25,946 bases of DNA, taken from the IMG/VR virus record IMGVR_UViG_3300025138_000304, positions 1 through 25,946 of that record, one strand, 5' to 3'. The notes under the pieces are model-generated. The model saw only the letters and a program-made list of their open reading frames with translations, did no database searches and was not told where the DNA came from. The stretch is from a virus. A program made the translations under genes and the position numbers. This document shows positions 14,695 to 23,500 of this stretch, one piece after another (positions within the stretch are counted from its first letter, which is position 1; each line of letters begins with the position of its first letter).

Positions 14695-15570
14695 ATGAAT
14701 ATTATTTTCCAAATAGATGGTGGTTTAGGTAAAAGTATTATGGCAACGGCCATGGTAAAAGTAATAAAAAAACACTATAAAAATTCTAATTTAATAGTAG
14801 TAACATCTTATACAGATGTATTTTTAAACAATCCTTATGTATTTGCAGTACATCAAATTGGTCAACTAAATGGTTTATATCTTAAATATATTAAAGATAA
14901 AGATTGTAAAGTTTTTGCTACTGAACCTTATAAAGATACAGATTTTATAACAGAAAAACCTATAAATTTACTTAAAACTTGGTGTAAAATTTTAGGGTTA
15001 AGTTATAATAATGAACAACCCCAAATATATTTAACTCAACCTGAGATAGATTATTTTTCTCCTTATTATCTTAAAGATAAACCTATTTTAACCATTCACC
15101 CACATGGTGGTCCAGAAGGACTTGGGTATCAGTATACATGGACAAGGGATATACCAACTCCAATTGTAAAACAAGTAATAGAATATTATAAAGATTCCCA
15201 TTTAATAATCCATATTAAGAGGAAAGACCAAATAACATATGAAAATACTCTTCAAGCCCTAGATGGGTATAGAAGTATAGCAATATTATTACAAATGTCT
15301 GATAAAAGATTACTTATAGATTCTTTTACGCAACATATGGCTACAGCCTTAAATTTAAAATCAACTGTATGTTGGGTTACAACATCCCCTAAAATATTTG
15401 GTTATGAAATGCATGATAATGTATTAGCAGAACCCTTTACTAAAGAACTAGATTATACTTCTAAAATATATAATGCTTTTTCTTTATCTGAAGATATACA
15501 CTCTATTCCTTATAATGATTTGAATGAAGTATTTAATATAGACAAAATAATCTCCACTTTAAACCTATAA
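14695..15570 (+). CDS. GT9-like (heptosyltransferase-like) glycosyltransferase
   Basis: The 291-residue protein resembles GT-B enzymes of the ADP-heptose:LPS heptosyltransferase family (GT9). It begins IIFQIDGGLGKSIMATAMVK, the Gly-rich opening loop of that family, followed by NLIVVTSYTDVFLNNP. A second family feature is DSFTQHMATALNLKSTVCW (residues 209-227), matching the D-S-x-x-x-H-x-A-A-x-L motif. HPHGGPEGLGYQYTW lies near the domain junction. It is the first gene of a four-gene cassette; the next gene begins 2 nt after its stop. No motif copy precedes it; the 58-nt gap has only an A/T-rich TTTACGTATATTGG stretch. Sugar donor and acceptor are unknown. Confidence 0.75.
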   Translation: MNIIFQIDGGLGKSIMATAMVKVIKKHYKNSNLIVVTSYTDVFLNNPYVFAVHQIGQLNGLYLKYIKDKDCKVFATEPYKDTDFITEKPINLLKTWCKILGLSYNNEQPQIYLTQPEIDYFSPYYLKDKPILTIHPHGGPEGLGYQYTWTRDIPTPIVKQVIEYYKDSHLIIHIKRKDQITYENTLQALDGYRSIAILLQMSDKRLLIDSFTQHMATALNLKSTVCWVTTSPKIFGYEMHDNVLAEPFTKELDYTSKIYNAFSLSEDIHSIPYNDLNEVFNIDKIISTLNL

Positions 15571-15572
15571 AA

Positions 15573-17861
15573 ATGTTAGATAAAAAACCAAAATTATATC
15601 TCCATAGTTGTTATATAGGAACAACAGGATTTAATAATCATACTAGAGATTTTTTTAGAGAAATATCTAAAACATATAAAATAAAAGTTAGAAATTTTAC
15701 TGTTGGTAAACATTGGAAAGGTTTAGAAGACGAACCCTTTAATAAAGAAGAATATTTAACAACTTCTGATAAAATTTTTCTAGATCAACAAACATATTTT
15801 AATAATGAACATCAATTAAATGATTTTCCAATTTATCAAAATTACCCAAATGTTTTTACCCCTGATCTTAATATAATTTTAGCTGAAGTAAATCACCATT
15901 ATTTTTATCAAAACTATAAAGGTCCAAAAATAGGATACACAGTATGGGAAACAACACGATACCCTGATTATTTCTTTGATAAATTAAAAGAATATGACCA
16001 ATTATGGGTACCATCAGAATGGCAAAAACAATGCAATATAGAGCAAGGAATGCCTGAAGATAAAATAAAAGTAATACCAGAAGCAGTTGATTCAAATATT
16101 TTTCACCCGAACCCTGATGTAACTTTATCTGAATATGATGATGGTAGGTTTAAATTTGTCCATTTTGGTAGATGGGATTATAGAAAATCTACTAAAGAAA
16201 TAATAGAGGCGTTTTTAGAAGAATTTGGAGAAGATGAACCCATAGATTTAGTTTTATCTATAGACAATAGATTTGCAAAGGATAAATTAGAGACTACTGA
16301 AAATAGATTAAAACATTATAAACTTTTAGATCCTAGATTAAAAATCAAACATTTTCCCTCTAGAGAAGACTATGTAAAATATTTACAAAAGGGTCATGTG
16401 TTTTTATCATGTGCACGTTCTGAGGGTTGGAATTTACCCTTAATAGAAGCAATGGCATGTGGTACACCTTCTATTTATTCTAACTGTAGTGCTCAATTAC
16501 AATTTGCAGAAGGTAAAGGGTTACCCGTTAAAATAACAGGTAAAAAACCTGCTATAATGGGTGAATATAGTACATTCTCTCAATCTGATATGACAGGTGA
16601 ATTTTATACTCCTGATTATGAAGACTTAAAAAAAGTAATGAGGGATGCTTATAAAAATTATGATAAACATAAAAAACAAGCATTAAAAGAATCTAAAGAA
16701 ATAAGAGATAAATTTACTTGGGAAAGAGCTGCAAAACTAGCGAGTATAGAAATTGATAAATTATATAATAATCTTCCTGAAAGTAAAGTAGAAATAAGTT
16801 TTAATGAAGGACCTAAAGTTCAAACTTATGGTTCTAAAAATAAAAAATATTTTGTAGAGTTTATTGATTCACGAAATAATAAAGTTATTCATTCTTCTAC
16901 TATTACAAATAATATGTGGATTACGTGTAATAAACAATATTATGTCCCTTGGATTATTAAAATTAATGGGGAAATAGTACATAAATTAAATTTAAAAAAT
17001 AACGTTGTTAAAATATCATTAGACTCAAAATCAGTAGGTGATACTTTAGCATGGGTACCCCAAATTTTAGAATTTCAAAAAAAACATAAATGTAAAATAA
17101 TAGCTTCAACTTTTCACAATGAGTGGTTTGAAAATTTGGAAGCATATAAAAGTATTAGGTTTATACAACCCAATAGCCCCTTTGAAGCTTATGCTCATTA
17201 TACGATAGGATGGTTTAAAAACAATGAAAAATGGGATGAAGGTTTTAAAAACCCAAACTCACCTAATACTATCCCCTTAATTCAGACTATTACAGATATA
17301 TTAGGTTTACCATATAAAGAAATTAACAAAGGTGTTAATTTTACCCCAGGTAAAAGACCTATAAAAGGAAAATATATTTGTATAGGACCTAAATCAACAG
17401 CAGGTTTAAAAGAATGGCCTTACCAAAATTGGAGAGAACTAGCAAAAAAATTACACAAAAAAGGATATAAAATAGTTAATTTATCTTATGAAGGATTTAA
17501 AGGAACTAATATAATTAATAAACAAAAATTAAATTGGGATAAAACATTTAATTATTTACATCATGCAGATTTATTTATAGGATTAGGATCAGGTTTATCT
17601 TGGGTTAATTGGGCTTTAAATAAAGAAACAGTAATGATTAATAATTTTATCCCCTATGGTTATGAATTTACTAGTTATTTAACTAAAATCGAAAATAATT
17701 CTGTATGTAATAATTGTTGGGTAAGTAAAGATTATACTTTTGATGCTGGTGATTGGGATTGGTGTCCTAAAAATAAAGGAACCAAAGACCAACATATTTG
17801 TCAGAAATCAATAACAGTAGATCAAGTATATAATAAAGTTTTAAATTTATTAAATGAATAA
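15573..17861 (+). CDS. Fused GT4 glycosyltransferase + TibC/BAHT-like heptosyltransferase
   Basis: A 762-residue two-enzyme fusion. The N-terminal part (about 1-390) is a GT4-type GT-B enzyme: IGYTVWETTRYPDYFFDKL, DQLWVPSEWQK, FVHFGRWDYRKS, and the E-x7-E motif SEGWNLPLIEAMACGTPSI with Glu284 and Glu292. The C-terminal part (about 395-762) resembles bacterial autotransporter heptosyltransferases (TibC, Aah): a beta domain (KYFVEFIDSRNNKVIHSS, YYVPWIIKING), VGDTLAWVPQILEFQKKH, GPKSTAGLKEWPYQNW, LFIGLGSGLSWVNWAL, and a four-cysteine cluster Cys712-x2-Cys715-x15-Cys731-x11-Cys743 with DWDWCP. In TibC such cysteines bind iron. That family O-glycosylates serines of repetitive adhesins, usually from ADP-heptose. 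Here fibre Ser-rich arrays are the obvious candidate acceptor; that is inference. It overlaps the next gene by 8 nt. Confidence 0.85.
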   Translation: MLDKKPKLYLHSCYIGTTGFNNHTRDFFREISKTYKIKVRNFTVGKHWKGLEDEPFNKEEYLTTSDKIFLDQQTYFNNEHQLNDFPIYQNYPNVFTPDLNIILAEVNHHYFYQNYKGPKIGYTVWETTRYPDYFFDKLKEYDQLWVPSEWQKQCNIEQGMPEDKIKVIPEAVDSNIFHPNPDVTLSEYDDGRFKFVHFGRWDYRKSTKEIIEAFLEEFGEDEPIDLVLSIDNRFAKDKLETTENRLKHYKLLDPRLKIKHFPSREDYVKYLQKGHVFLSCARSEGWNLPLIEAMACGTPSIYSNCSAQLQFAEGKGLPVKITGKKPAIMGEYSTFSQSDMTGEFYTPDYEDLKKVMRDAYKNYDKHKKQALKESKEIRDKFTWERAAKLASIEIDKLYNNLPESKVEISFNEGPKVQTYGSKNKKYFVEFIDSRNNKVIHSSTITNNMWITCNKQYYVPWIIKINGEIVHKLNLKNNVVKISLDSKSVGDTLAWVPQILEFQKKHKCKIIASTFHNEWFENLEAYKSIRFIQPNSPFEAYAHYTIGWFKNNEKWDEGFKNPNSPNTIPLIQTITDILGLPYKEINKGVNFTPGKRPIKGKYICIGPKSTAGLKEWPYQNWRELAKKLHKKGYKIVNLSYEGFKGTNIINKQKLNWDKTFNYLHHADLFIGLGSGLSWVNWALNKETVMINNFIPYGYEFTSYLTKIENNSVCNNCWVSKDYTFDAGDWDWCPKNKGTKDQHICQKSITVDQVYNKVLNLLNE

Positions 17862-19296
17862 AAAGAATAAATTTACATGGATAACAGGTGGAAATGAAAG
17901 CTACTTATCTATGGTAAAAATATTAGCTAAAAGTTTACTAAAGTATTCTAAATACAATCTTATAGTGTATAGTTTTAATTGTGATTCTACAATTGATTTA
18001 CCTAATGTAACTAATAAAAGAATTGATTATATACCTAAACCTACGTCAAAATCTACACATGAACCAGACCTATTTAGTAAAGATTATTCTATTTACTTTG
18101 CTAAATACTTAGCAAGTTTAGATTCATTAAATGAAAACTTTAGTAATTTTGCTTGGATAGATGGGGATGCCTTTGCAACTGAAAATATAGATTCTTCACT
18201 ACATTATTTACCTTTTTTAAAAGATTATCCTTTATTTATGCGATATTTTAACCCGGATATAGCTCAATGGAGACAACATAATGGTGTAAGGTTAGAGGGT
18301 AGATATGGTAATGAATTAGCTTCAATAAAAGGTATAAACAGAAACCCTAATAATAAATTAATAGCAACTGGGTTTTATTTTTACAATAAAGATAGTAAAT
18401 CATTTTTTGAAAAATGTTTAGAATGGAACAAAGAATTAAACCAATACTCAGTTAAAATCTTTACAGATGATAATGCTTTCTCAGAAGAAAGAGTAGCTAA
18501 TAATATATTATGGGAAGAAAATAAAAAAGAAAACTTACCTGTTACTTGGAATAATTATTATACCCCGGAGGAAGATACTGTAGTTAACTCTTATTTTTTA
18601 AAAAAAGGATTTGATGTAATGTATAATACAGTTACATTAGAACCTTATTTTATCCATGGGCCTGACCCATCAGTTACACCTAAAAATGCCAATATGTTAA
18701 ACAAAGCATTCCAGGATTATCAACTAAAAAAATTAATGATAGTTGCCCATCCAGATGATGAATTAATATTTGGTGGTGCCGAATTGATAAAACATGGTCC
18801 AGAATATAAAGTTATTTGTCTTACTAATAAATCCAATAATATTAGAAATAAAGAATTTGAACAGGTAATGAAAAAATTAAATGTAGGTTCTTGGGAGATG
18901 TTTGATTATGAAGATACATTATATCCTACTCAACAATTTGATTTAGAAAATATTTTAATGAGTAGAAAATGGGAAAAAATAGTTACTCATAATCCTATAG
19001 GTGAATATGGTCACCCACAACACAAACAAGTATTTGATACTGTACTTAATATTACTAATGATTTTTATGTGTTTGGTAAATCCCAACAAAAATTAGACCA
19101 AAATATTTTGGATACTAAAAATAGTTTACTTACATTGTACACGTCGGAAATACCTATTATTGATCAGTTACTAACTAATAATGGTGACTGGTTTAAAAGT
19201 AGTGATAGTACTATTAATTACATAGAACATGAATATATAGAGAAGTACAATAAAAAAAAAGACAAAAATAATTATATAAAATGTTATGAAAAATAA
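17854..19296 (+). CDS. Fused GT-A glycosyltransferase + PIG-L/LmbE-type deacetylase
   Basis: A 480-residue bifunctional protein. Residues 1 to about 285 look like a nucleotide-sugar transferase of GT-A type: KFTWITGGNESYLSMVK, FAWIDGDAF with the metal-binding DGD at 103-105, KLIATGFYFYN and a late FIHGPDPS. Residues about 290-420 are a PIG-L/LmbE deacetylase: MIVAHPDDELIFGGAEL with AHPDDE at 298-303 and GEYGHPQHKQVF (383-394, His387 and His390), the zinc-binding and catalytic motifs. PIG-L enzymes remove acetyl from N-acetyl-hexosamines, so one chain might transfer a HexNAc and deacetylate it to leave a free amine; the sugar is inferred. The start overlaps the previous gene by 8 nt, and the end overlaps the next by 11 nt. 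Confidence 0.85.
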   Translation: MNKKNKFTWITGGNESYLSMVKILAKSLLKYSKYNLIVYSFNCDSTIDLPNVTNKRIDYIPKPTSKSTHEPDLFSKDYSIYFAKYLASLDSLNENFSNFAWIDGDAFATENIDSSLHYLPFLKDYPLFMRYFNPDIAQWRQHNGVRLEGRYGNELASIKGINRNPNNKLIATGFYFYNKDSKSFFEKCLEWNKELNQYSVKIFTDDNAFSEERVANNILWEENKKENLPVTWNNYYTPEEDTVVNSYFLKKGFDVMYNTVTLEPYFIHGPDPSVTPKNANMLNKAFQDYQLKKLMIVAHPDDELIFGGAELIKHGPEYKVICLTNKSNNIRNKEFEQVMKKLNVGSWEMFDYEDTLYPTQQFDLENILMSRKWEKIVTHNPIGEYGHPQHKQVFDTVLNITNDFYVFGKSQQKLDQNILDTKNSLLTLYTSEIPIIDQLLTNNGDWFKSSDSTINYIEHEYIEKYNKKKDKNNYIKCYEK

Positions 19297-20245
19297 TTTA
19301 GTACTAATTCTTTCTCATTGTGATACTAAAGAAAAAAAGGAAATATTAGAAGACAATATTAAAAAATTAAAATTTAATAACTTTGATATTTTATTATTAT
19401 CCCATATACCTACCCCTTTACACATACAGGAATCAGTAGAATATTTTATATATGATAAAAGTAATCCCATAATTAATTGGCCTGAAAGGGGAATGGTTTT
19501 TTGGAAAAAAATATTGGGTGGTATTAATTATCGTTTACAAACTATATATCCTGACTATGGTTGGACTGCCTTTAATCAAATATTACTAGGTGGTAATTTA
19601 GGTTTATCTTTAGATTATGATTACTTCAGTTTTATAAATTATGATATTCAATTAACAGATTCAATAATTGAAATGTTAAATAATCCTGTTCCATTTTTAA
19701 CTTCTACGGTTCAACCTGCTTATGAGTCTAAACCTAGATACCCAAGCTTTATGCTTAATATTTTAAATAGAAAAAACCTTAAATCTCTATTACCTATAAT
19801 TAATAAAAAACATTATATGTGTGATACCCTTCCATGGAAAAAAGAAGGCAAATTCAAATCAGCTGAAAATTATTGGGAACATTTAATAACTAACTTTTCC
19901 CATACTATTTACCCAGAGGCTGTAGGGGATTTAATTAATTTTGATAATTTTAGTACTATGTTTAATTATAGTAATACTGATAAATTTAAAATATTTTTTC
20001 AAAATAATAACACTCATAATACTATTATAAATAATGGGGTTCCTGGGGTTTTAGTTTATGATATTAATATTTCAAATTTAAAGTTGGTGGTTAATGATGA
20101 GTATACTTTTATAGAAAAAGGAAAAAATGAACTAATAGATTTGCCTGAAGTTAAAAAAATAGGATTTATGATAGATAATGAATACATAGATTTTACAGAA
20201 AAATATAAAAAATCAATTTATCAAAAAATAGATTTAGTGGAGTAA
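19286..20245 (+). CDS. Putative glycosyltransferase, last gene of the cassette
   Basis: The 319-residue protein starts LVLILSHCDTKEKKEILEDN and continues FDILLLSHIPTPLHIQESV. This opening (strand, then helix, then strand plus SH-[IT]P) is like that of GT-A type transferases of phages and some bacteria. DYFSFINYDIQL (about 111-122) could supply a DxD-like acidic loop, here reduced to N-Y-D. The C-terminal part is AT-rich, Asn/Lys-rich and unassigned. Assignment rests on weak fold resemblance plus cassette membership. No membrane segment is present. A promoter box lies just downstream, so this gene ends the unit. Confidence 0.6.
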   Translation: MKNNLVLILSHCDTKEKKEILEDNIKKLKFNNFDILLLSHIPTPLHIQESVEYFIYDKSNPIINWPERGMVFWKKILGGINYRLQTIYPDYGWTAFNQILLGGNLGLSLDYDYFSFINYDIQLTDSIIEMLNNPVPFLTSTVQPAYESKPRYPSFMLNILNRKNLKSLLPIINKKHYMCDTLPWKKEGKFKSAENYWEHLITNFSHTIYPEAVGDLINFDNFSTMFNYSNTDKFKIFFQNNNTHNTIINNGVPGVLVYDINISNLKLVVNDEYTFIEKGKNELIDLPEVKKIGFMIDNEYIDFTEKYKKSIYQKIDLVE

Positions 20246-20253
20246 AAATTAAT

Positions 20254-20270
20254 TAATATTTATAAATAAC
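20254..20270 (+). promoter_or_regulatory. Putative late promoter; only sense-strand TATAAATA copy
   Basis: taatatttataaataac fits the window motif but carries TATAAATA (20261-20268), the classic T4 late-promoter octamer, in the sense direction. TATAAA ends 11 nt before the ATG at 20278. Confidence 0.65.
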
Positions 20271-20277
20271 AAATACA

Positions 20278-20532
20278 ATGAGTAAAAAAATTAAATTATC
20301 AGAAGAAGAATTAACAATTCTTAGAGAATATCAAAAAAACCAAAATGCAATTACTTTTGACTTAGGACAAGTTGATATCCAAAAAGCATTTTTAGAAGGT
20401 CAAAGAGCTTCAATTTTGGATGGTTTAGCAGATTTACAAGAAAAATCAAATAAAACAGCTAAAGAACTTCAAAAAAAGTATGGAGAAGGAAATATAGATT
20501 TAGAAACAGGGGAATTTATTACCCCAGAATAA
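20278..20532 (+). CDS. Small coiled-coil protein of the tail module
   Basis: The 84-residue, highly charged, helical protein has ELTILREYQKNQNAITFDLG, VDIQKAFLEGQRASILDGL and EKSNKTAKELQKKYGEGNID. I recall close relatives of this pattern (ITFDLGQ, KYG-x-GNID) as uncharacterised small proteins in marine T4-like phages. It has promoter boxes immediately before and after it and sits just before the sheath gene. A tail-assembly or chaperone role is possible, but nothing in the sequence proves it. Confidence 0.75.
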   Translation: MSKKIKLSEEELTILREYQKNQNAITFDLGQVDIQKAFLEGQRASILDGLADLQEKSNKTAKELQKKYGEGNIDLETGEFITPE

Positions 20533-20549
20533 GTTTTTGAGTCCTTCTT

Positions 20550-20566
20550 TAATATTTATAATAAAA
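20550..20566 (+). promoter_or_regulatory. Putative late promoter of the tail sheath gene
   Basis: taatatttataataaaa is a near-perfect motif copy. TATAAT (20557-20562) ends 29 nt before the sheath ATG at 20592. Confidence 0.72.
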
Positions 20567-20591
20567 CAATTATTAAAATAATAAAAATAAG

Positions 20592-22940
20592 ATGGCAGAA
20601 ACATTAATATCTCCAGGAGTATTAGCAAGAGAAAACGATCAATCACTTGTTACGGCTCAACCATTAGTAAGAGGTGCGGCTATAATAGGCCCAACCGTAA
20701 AAGGTCCGGTTGAAAAACCAACCTATGTTAGTTCATTTAGTTCATTTAATGCTCTTTTTGGAGGAGCATTAGAAAGTGGATCTACAGATTATACTTATTT
20801 AACTTCAATAGCAGCAGATAACTATTTTTCAAGTGGAGGTAGTTCTTTATTAGTAACAAGAGTAACAAGCGGTTCTTTTTCACCTGCTCTATCAACCAAT
20901 ATTGAAAACAATGTTGAAACAGGAGATGGTGGGTTAGTAGGAGGTTTAACTCCTTGGACTGGTGGTACAAATACTGGTGATACAATAAGTACATATGCTA
21001 ACGTTGCTTTAAACGGTGTAGGCTCAGGTGCAAAAGCAACTGTAACAACAGTAGCAAGTGGTTTGTTAGTAGTTTCAACAACAGCAGTACCAACAGGTGC
21101 TGGAGTTGCATCCGGTGCATATGCAAATAGTGTATCTTCAAATCCTATTACAATAACTGCAGGTATGGTTGATACAGCTGGTGCTTCAGGTGGTACAGCT
21201 GTAATTACTACAGATGCAGCAGGTGGAGTAGTAGTAGGTGTTACTTTAGCAGTAGGTGCAAGTACAGGATACGCTGTTGATTCAATCATTACAATACCAG
21301 GAGCAACTTTACAAGCTGATCCTCAATTAGGTTCTGGAGGAACAGGGGGAGATATAGTTATTCAACTAGCAGGAATTAATGTAGGTTCAAAAGTAGGAAC
21401 AGTTTCAGTTACAACAGAAGGATCAGGATATGTAGCAGGTGGTGCAATTACAATAACTGCAGGAGACTTAGGTGCTGGATCGCTAGAAGCATCTCACACT
21501 TTATTAGACTCAGAAATAGAAAATGCAAATACTTTTATATTAGAAACACTTTCCGAAGGAATAATCATGAATAATACAACCCCTGCAGGAGCAGATTCAG
21601 CGGGGACAGAATTATCAGGTGGAGCACTTGCATTAGGTTCAGCAGACAATATTAGATGGGAAATTGCAAGTGTAAATACAGCTTCAGGTGTGTTTTCACT
21701 ACTTATTAGACGTGGTAATGATAATAATAATCAAAAAGTAATATTAGAATCATTTAATAACATTTCATTAGATCCTTTTTCTCCAAATTATATTTCAAGA
21801 GCAATTGGTGATATTACTTCTAACGTAGTAGTTGCAGCAGATGGTTCTGGAACATATTTACAAGAATCTGGTTCTTATCCAAATGTTTCTAATTACGTAA
21901 GAGTAAAAGAAGTAAAATTTAATACTCCTAAATATTTCCAAAATAATGGAGTAGCAAAAAATGAATTTACATCATCTTTACCACAAATAACTTCAGGTTC
22001 TTTTGATCAAGCAGTAGGTTCAAATCTTAATTCTACATCATTTAACCGTTTCTATGATAAAATCGATGGAACAAATACTCAAGGTTTAATTGGAACAGAT
22101 TATACAAATGCTATTAATTTATTAGCTAATCAAGATGATTTCCAATATAATGTAATTTCGGCACCAGGTTTATATTTTTCAAATTATGCTACTCAGTGTA
22201 ATTTAATTAAAAACAATACTATTTCAAGAGGTGATGCTATTTATATAATGGATTTAGTTCCTTATAATACAGCAATTAACACTGTATTACAAAATGCAGC
22301 ATCACTAGATTCTAGTTATGCAGCGGCATATTGGCCTTGGTTACAAACTGTTGATCCAAGTACTGGATTACTAGTTTATGTTCCAGCTTCAACAATGATC
22401 CCAGGAGTATATGCATTTACAGATGCTTCAAGTGATCCATGGTTTGCACCAGCAGGTATTACAAGAGGTGGAATGGGTTCAGTAGTAAGAGCTGAAAGAA
22501 AATTAACATCGGCAAATAGAGATACTTTATATGAAGGTAATGTTAACCCAATTGCTACATTCCCACAACAAGGAGTTGTAGTATTCGGACAGAAAACATT
22601 ACAAAAAGCAGCAACTGCTTTAGATAGAGTAAATGTGCGTAGATTGTTAATAACACTTAAAGATTATATTTCTCAAATTGCTGATAACTTAGTATTTGAA
22701 GCAAATACAATTGCTACAAGAAATAATTTCTTAACACAAGTAAATCCATATTTAGAAAGTGTTCAACAAAGACAAGGATTGTATGCCTTTAAAGTAGTAA
22801 TGGATGAAACAAATAATACACCGGATGTAATAGATAGAAATGAGTTAATCGGTCAGATTTTCTTACAACCAACTAAAACAGCTGAATTTATTATACTTGA
22901 TTTCAATGTATTACCAACTGGAGCAACATTCCCAGCATAA
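20592..22940 (+). CDS. 18: Tail sheath protein, T4 gp18-like
   Basis: This protein forms the contractile sheath around the tail tube. At 782 residues it is longer than T4 gp18 (659). The N-terminus, LISPGVLARENDQSLV then RGAAIIGPTVKGPVEKP, and the C-terminus, with DYISQIADNLVFEANT, LESVQQRQGLYAFKVVMDE and LIGQIFLQPTKTAEFIILDF, are typical of the sheath family and carry the inter-subunit contacts. Residues about 106-300 are a Gly/Ala/Thr/Val-rich insertion with repeated NPITITAG / GAITITAG and GYxxxxxITI elements, likely a surface-exposed beta domain. It has its own promoter box and no Shine-Dalgarno sequence. Confidence 0.94.
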   Translation: MAETLISPGVLARENDQSLVTAQPLVRGAAIIGPTVKGPVEKPTYVSSFSSFNALFGGALESGSTDYTYLTSIAADNYFSSGGSSLLVTRVTSGSFSPALSTNIENNVETGDGGLVGGLTPWTGGTNTGDTISTYANVALNGVGSGAKATVTTVASGLLVVSTTAVPTGAGVASGAYANSVSSNPITITAGMVDTAGASGGTAVITTDAAGGVVVGVTLAVGASTGYAVDSIITIPGATLQADPQLGSGGTGGDIVIQLAGINVGSKVGTVSVTTEGSGYVAGGAITITAGDLGAGSLEASHTLLDSEIENANTFILETLSEGIIMNNTTPAGADSAGTELSGGALALGSADNIRWEIASVNTASGVFSLLIRRGNDNNNQKVILESFNNISLDPFSPNYISRAIGDITSNVVVAADGSGTYLQESGSYPNVSNYVRVKEVKFNTPKYFQNNGVAKNEFTSSLPQITSGSFDQAVGSNLNSTSFNRFYDKIDGTNTQGLIGTDYTNAINLLANQDDFQYNVISAPGLYFSNYATQCNLIKNNTISRGDAIYIMDLVPYNTAINTVLQNAASLDSSYAAAYWPWLQTVDPSTGLLVYVPASTMIPGVYAFTDASSDPWFAPAGITRGGMGSVVRAERKLTSANRDTLYEGNVNPIATFPQQGVVVFGQKTLQKAATALDRVNVRRLLITLKDYISQIADNLVFEANTIATRNNFLTQVNPYLESVQQRQGLYAFKVVMDETNNTPDVIDRNELIGQIFLQPTKTAEFIILDFNVLPTGATFPA

Positions 22941-22953
22941 AAAAAAGAAAACC

Positions 22954-22970
22954 GAATATTTATAATAAAA
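22954..22970 (+). promoter_or_regulatory. Putative late promoter of the tail tube gene
   Basis: gaatatttataataaaa matches the consensus. TATAAT (22961-22966) ends 16 nt before the ATG at 22983. Confidence 0.75.
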
Positions 22971-22982
22971 TAAACATATAAA

Positions 22983-23471
22983 ATGGCAGTATTAAACCCA
23001 AACGAAATATTTTTCACAGCTTTCGAGCCAAAACAAAAGAACAGATTTATAGCTTTTGTAGATGGATTCCCAGCATACATCATGAAAGGTGTAGGAGCCG
23101 TAACTGTATCTCAAGGAACAGTACCTTTAAACCATATTAACGTTCAACGTTTTGTGAAAGGTAAAACAACTTGGGGAACAATTCAATTTACATTATTTGA
23201 TCCAATTACTCCATCTGGTGCACAATCAGTAATGGAATGGGTTAGATTACACCATGAATCAGTAACTGGTAGAGATGGTTATAGTGATTTCTATAAGAAA
23301 GATCTTACAATCAATGTACTAGGACCTGTAGGTGATATCGTTTCAGAATGGATTATCAAAGGAGCAATGATTACAGAAGCTTCATTTGGAGATTATAACT
23401 GGGATACTGAAAATGCTGCTCAAGAAATTACAATGACAGTCCAACCAGATTACTGTGTATTAAATTTCTAA
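22983..23471 (+). CDS. 19: Tail tube protein, T4 gp19-like
   Basis: This protein polymerises into the inner tail tube through which DNA passes. Its 162 residues match T4 gp19 (163). Family features include KQKNRFIAFVDGFPAYIMKG (about 18-37), then GTIQFTLFDPITPSGAQSV, VMEWVRLHHESVTGRDGYS and VSEWIIKGAMITEASFGDY. It directly follows the sheath gene, as in T4, has its own promoter box and is closed by a terminator 30 nt downstream. Codon usage includes more C-ending codons than neighbours, like the capsid gene, consistent with high expression. Confidence 0.96.
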   Translation: MAVLNPNEIFFTAFEPKQKNRFIAFVDGFPAYIMKGVGAVTVSQGTVPLNHINVQRFVKGKTTWGTIQFTLFDPITPSGAQSVMEWVRLHHESVTGRDGYSDFYKKDLTINVLGPVGDIVSEWIIKGAMITEASFGDYNWDTENAAQEITMTVQPDYCVLNF

Positions 23472-23500
23472 AAATTTTACTCACCCCTAATTTGCAAAAT

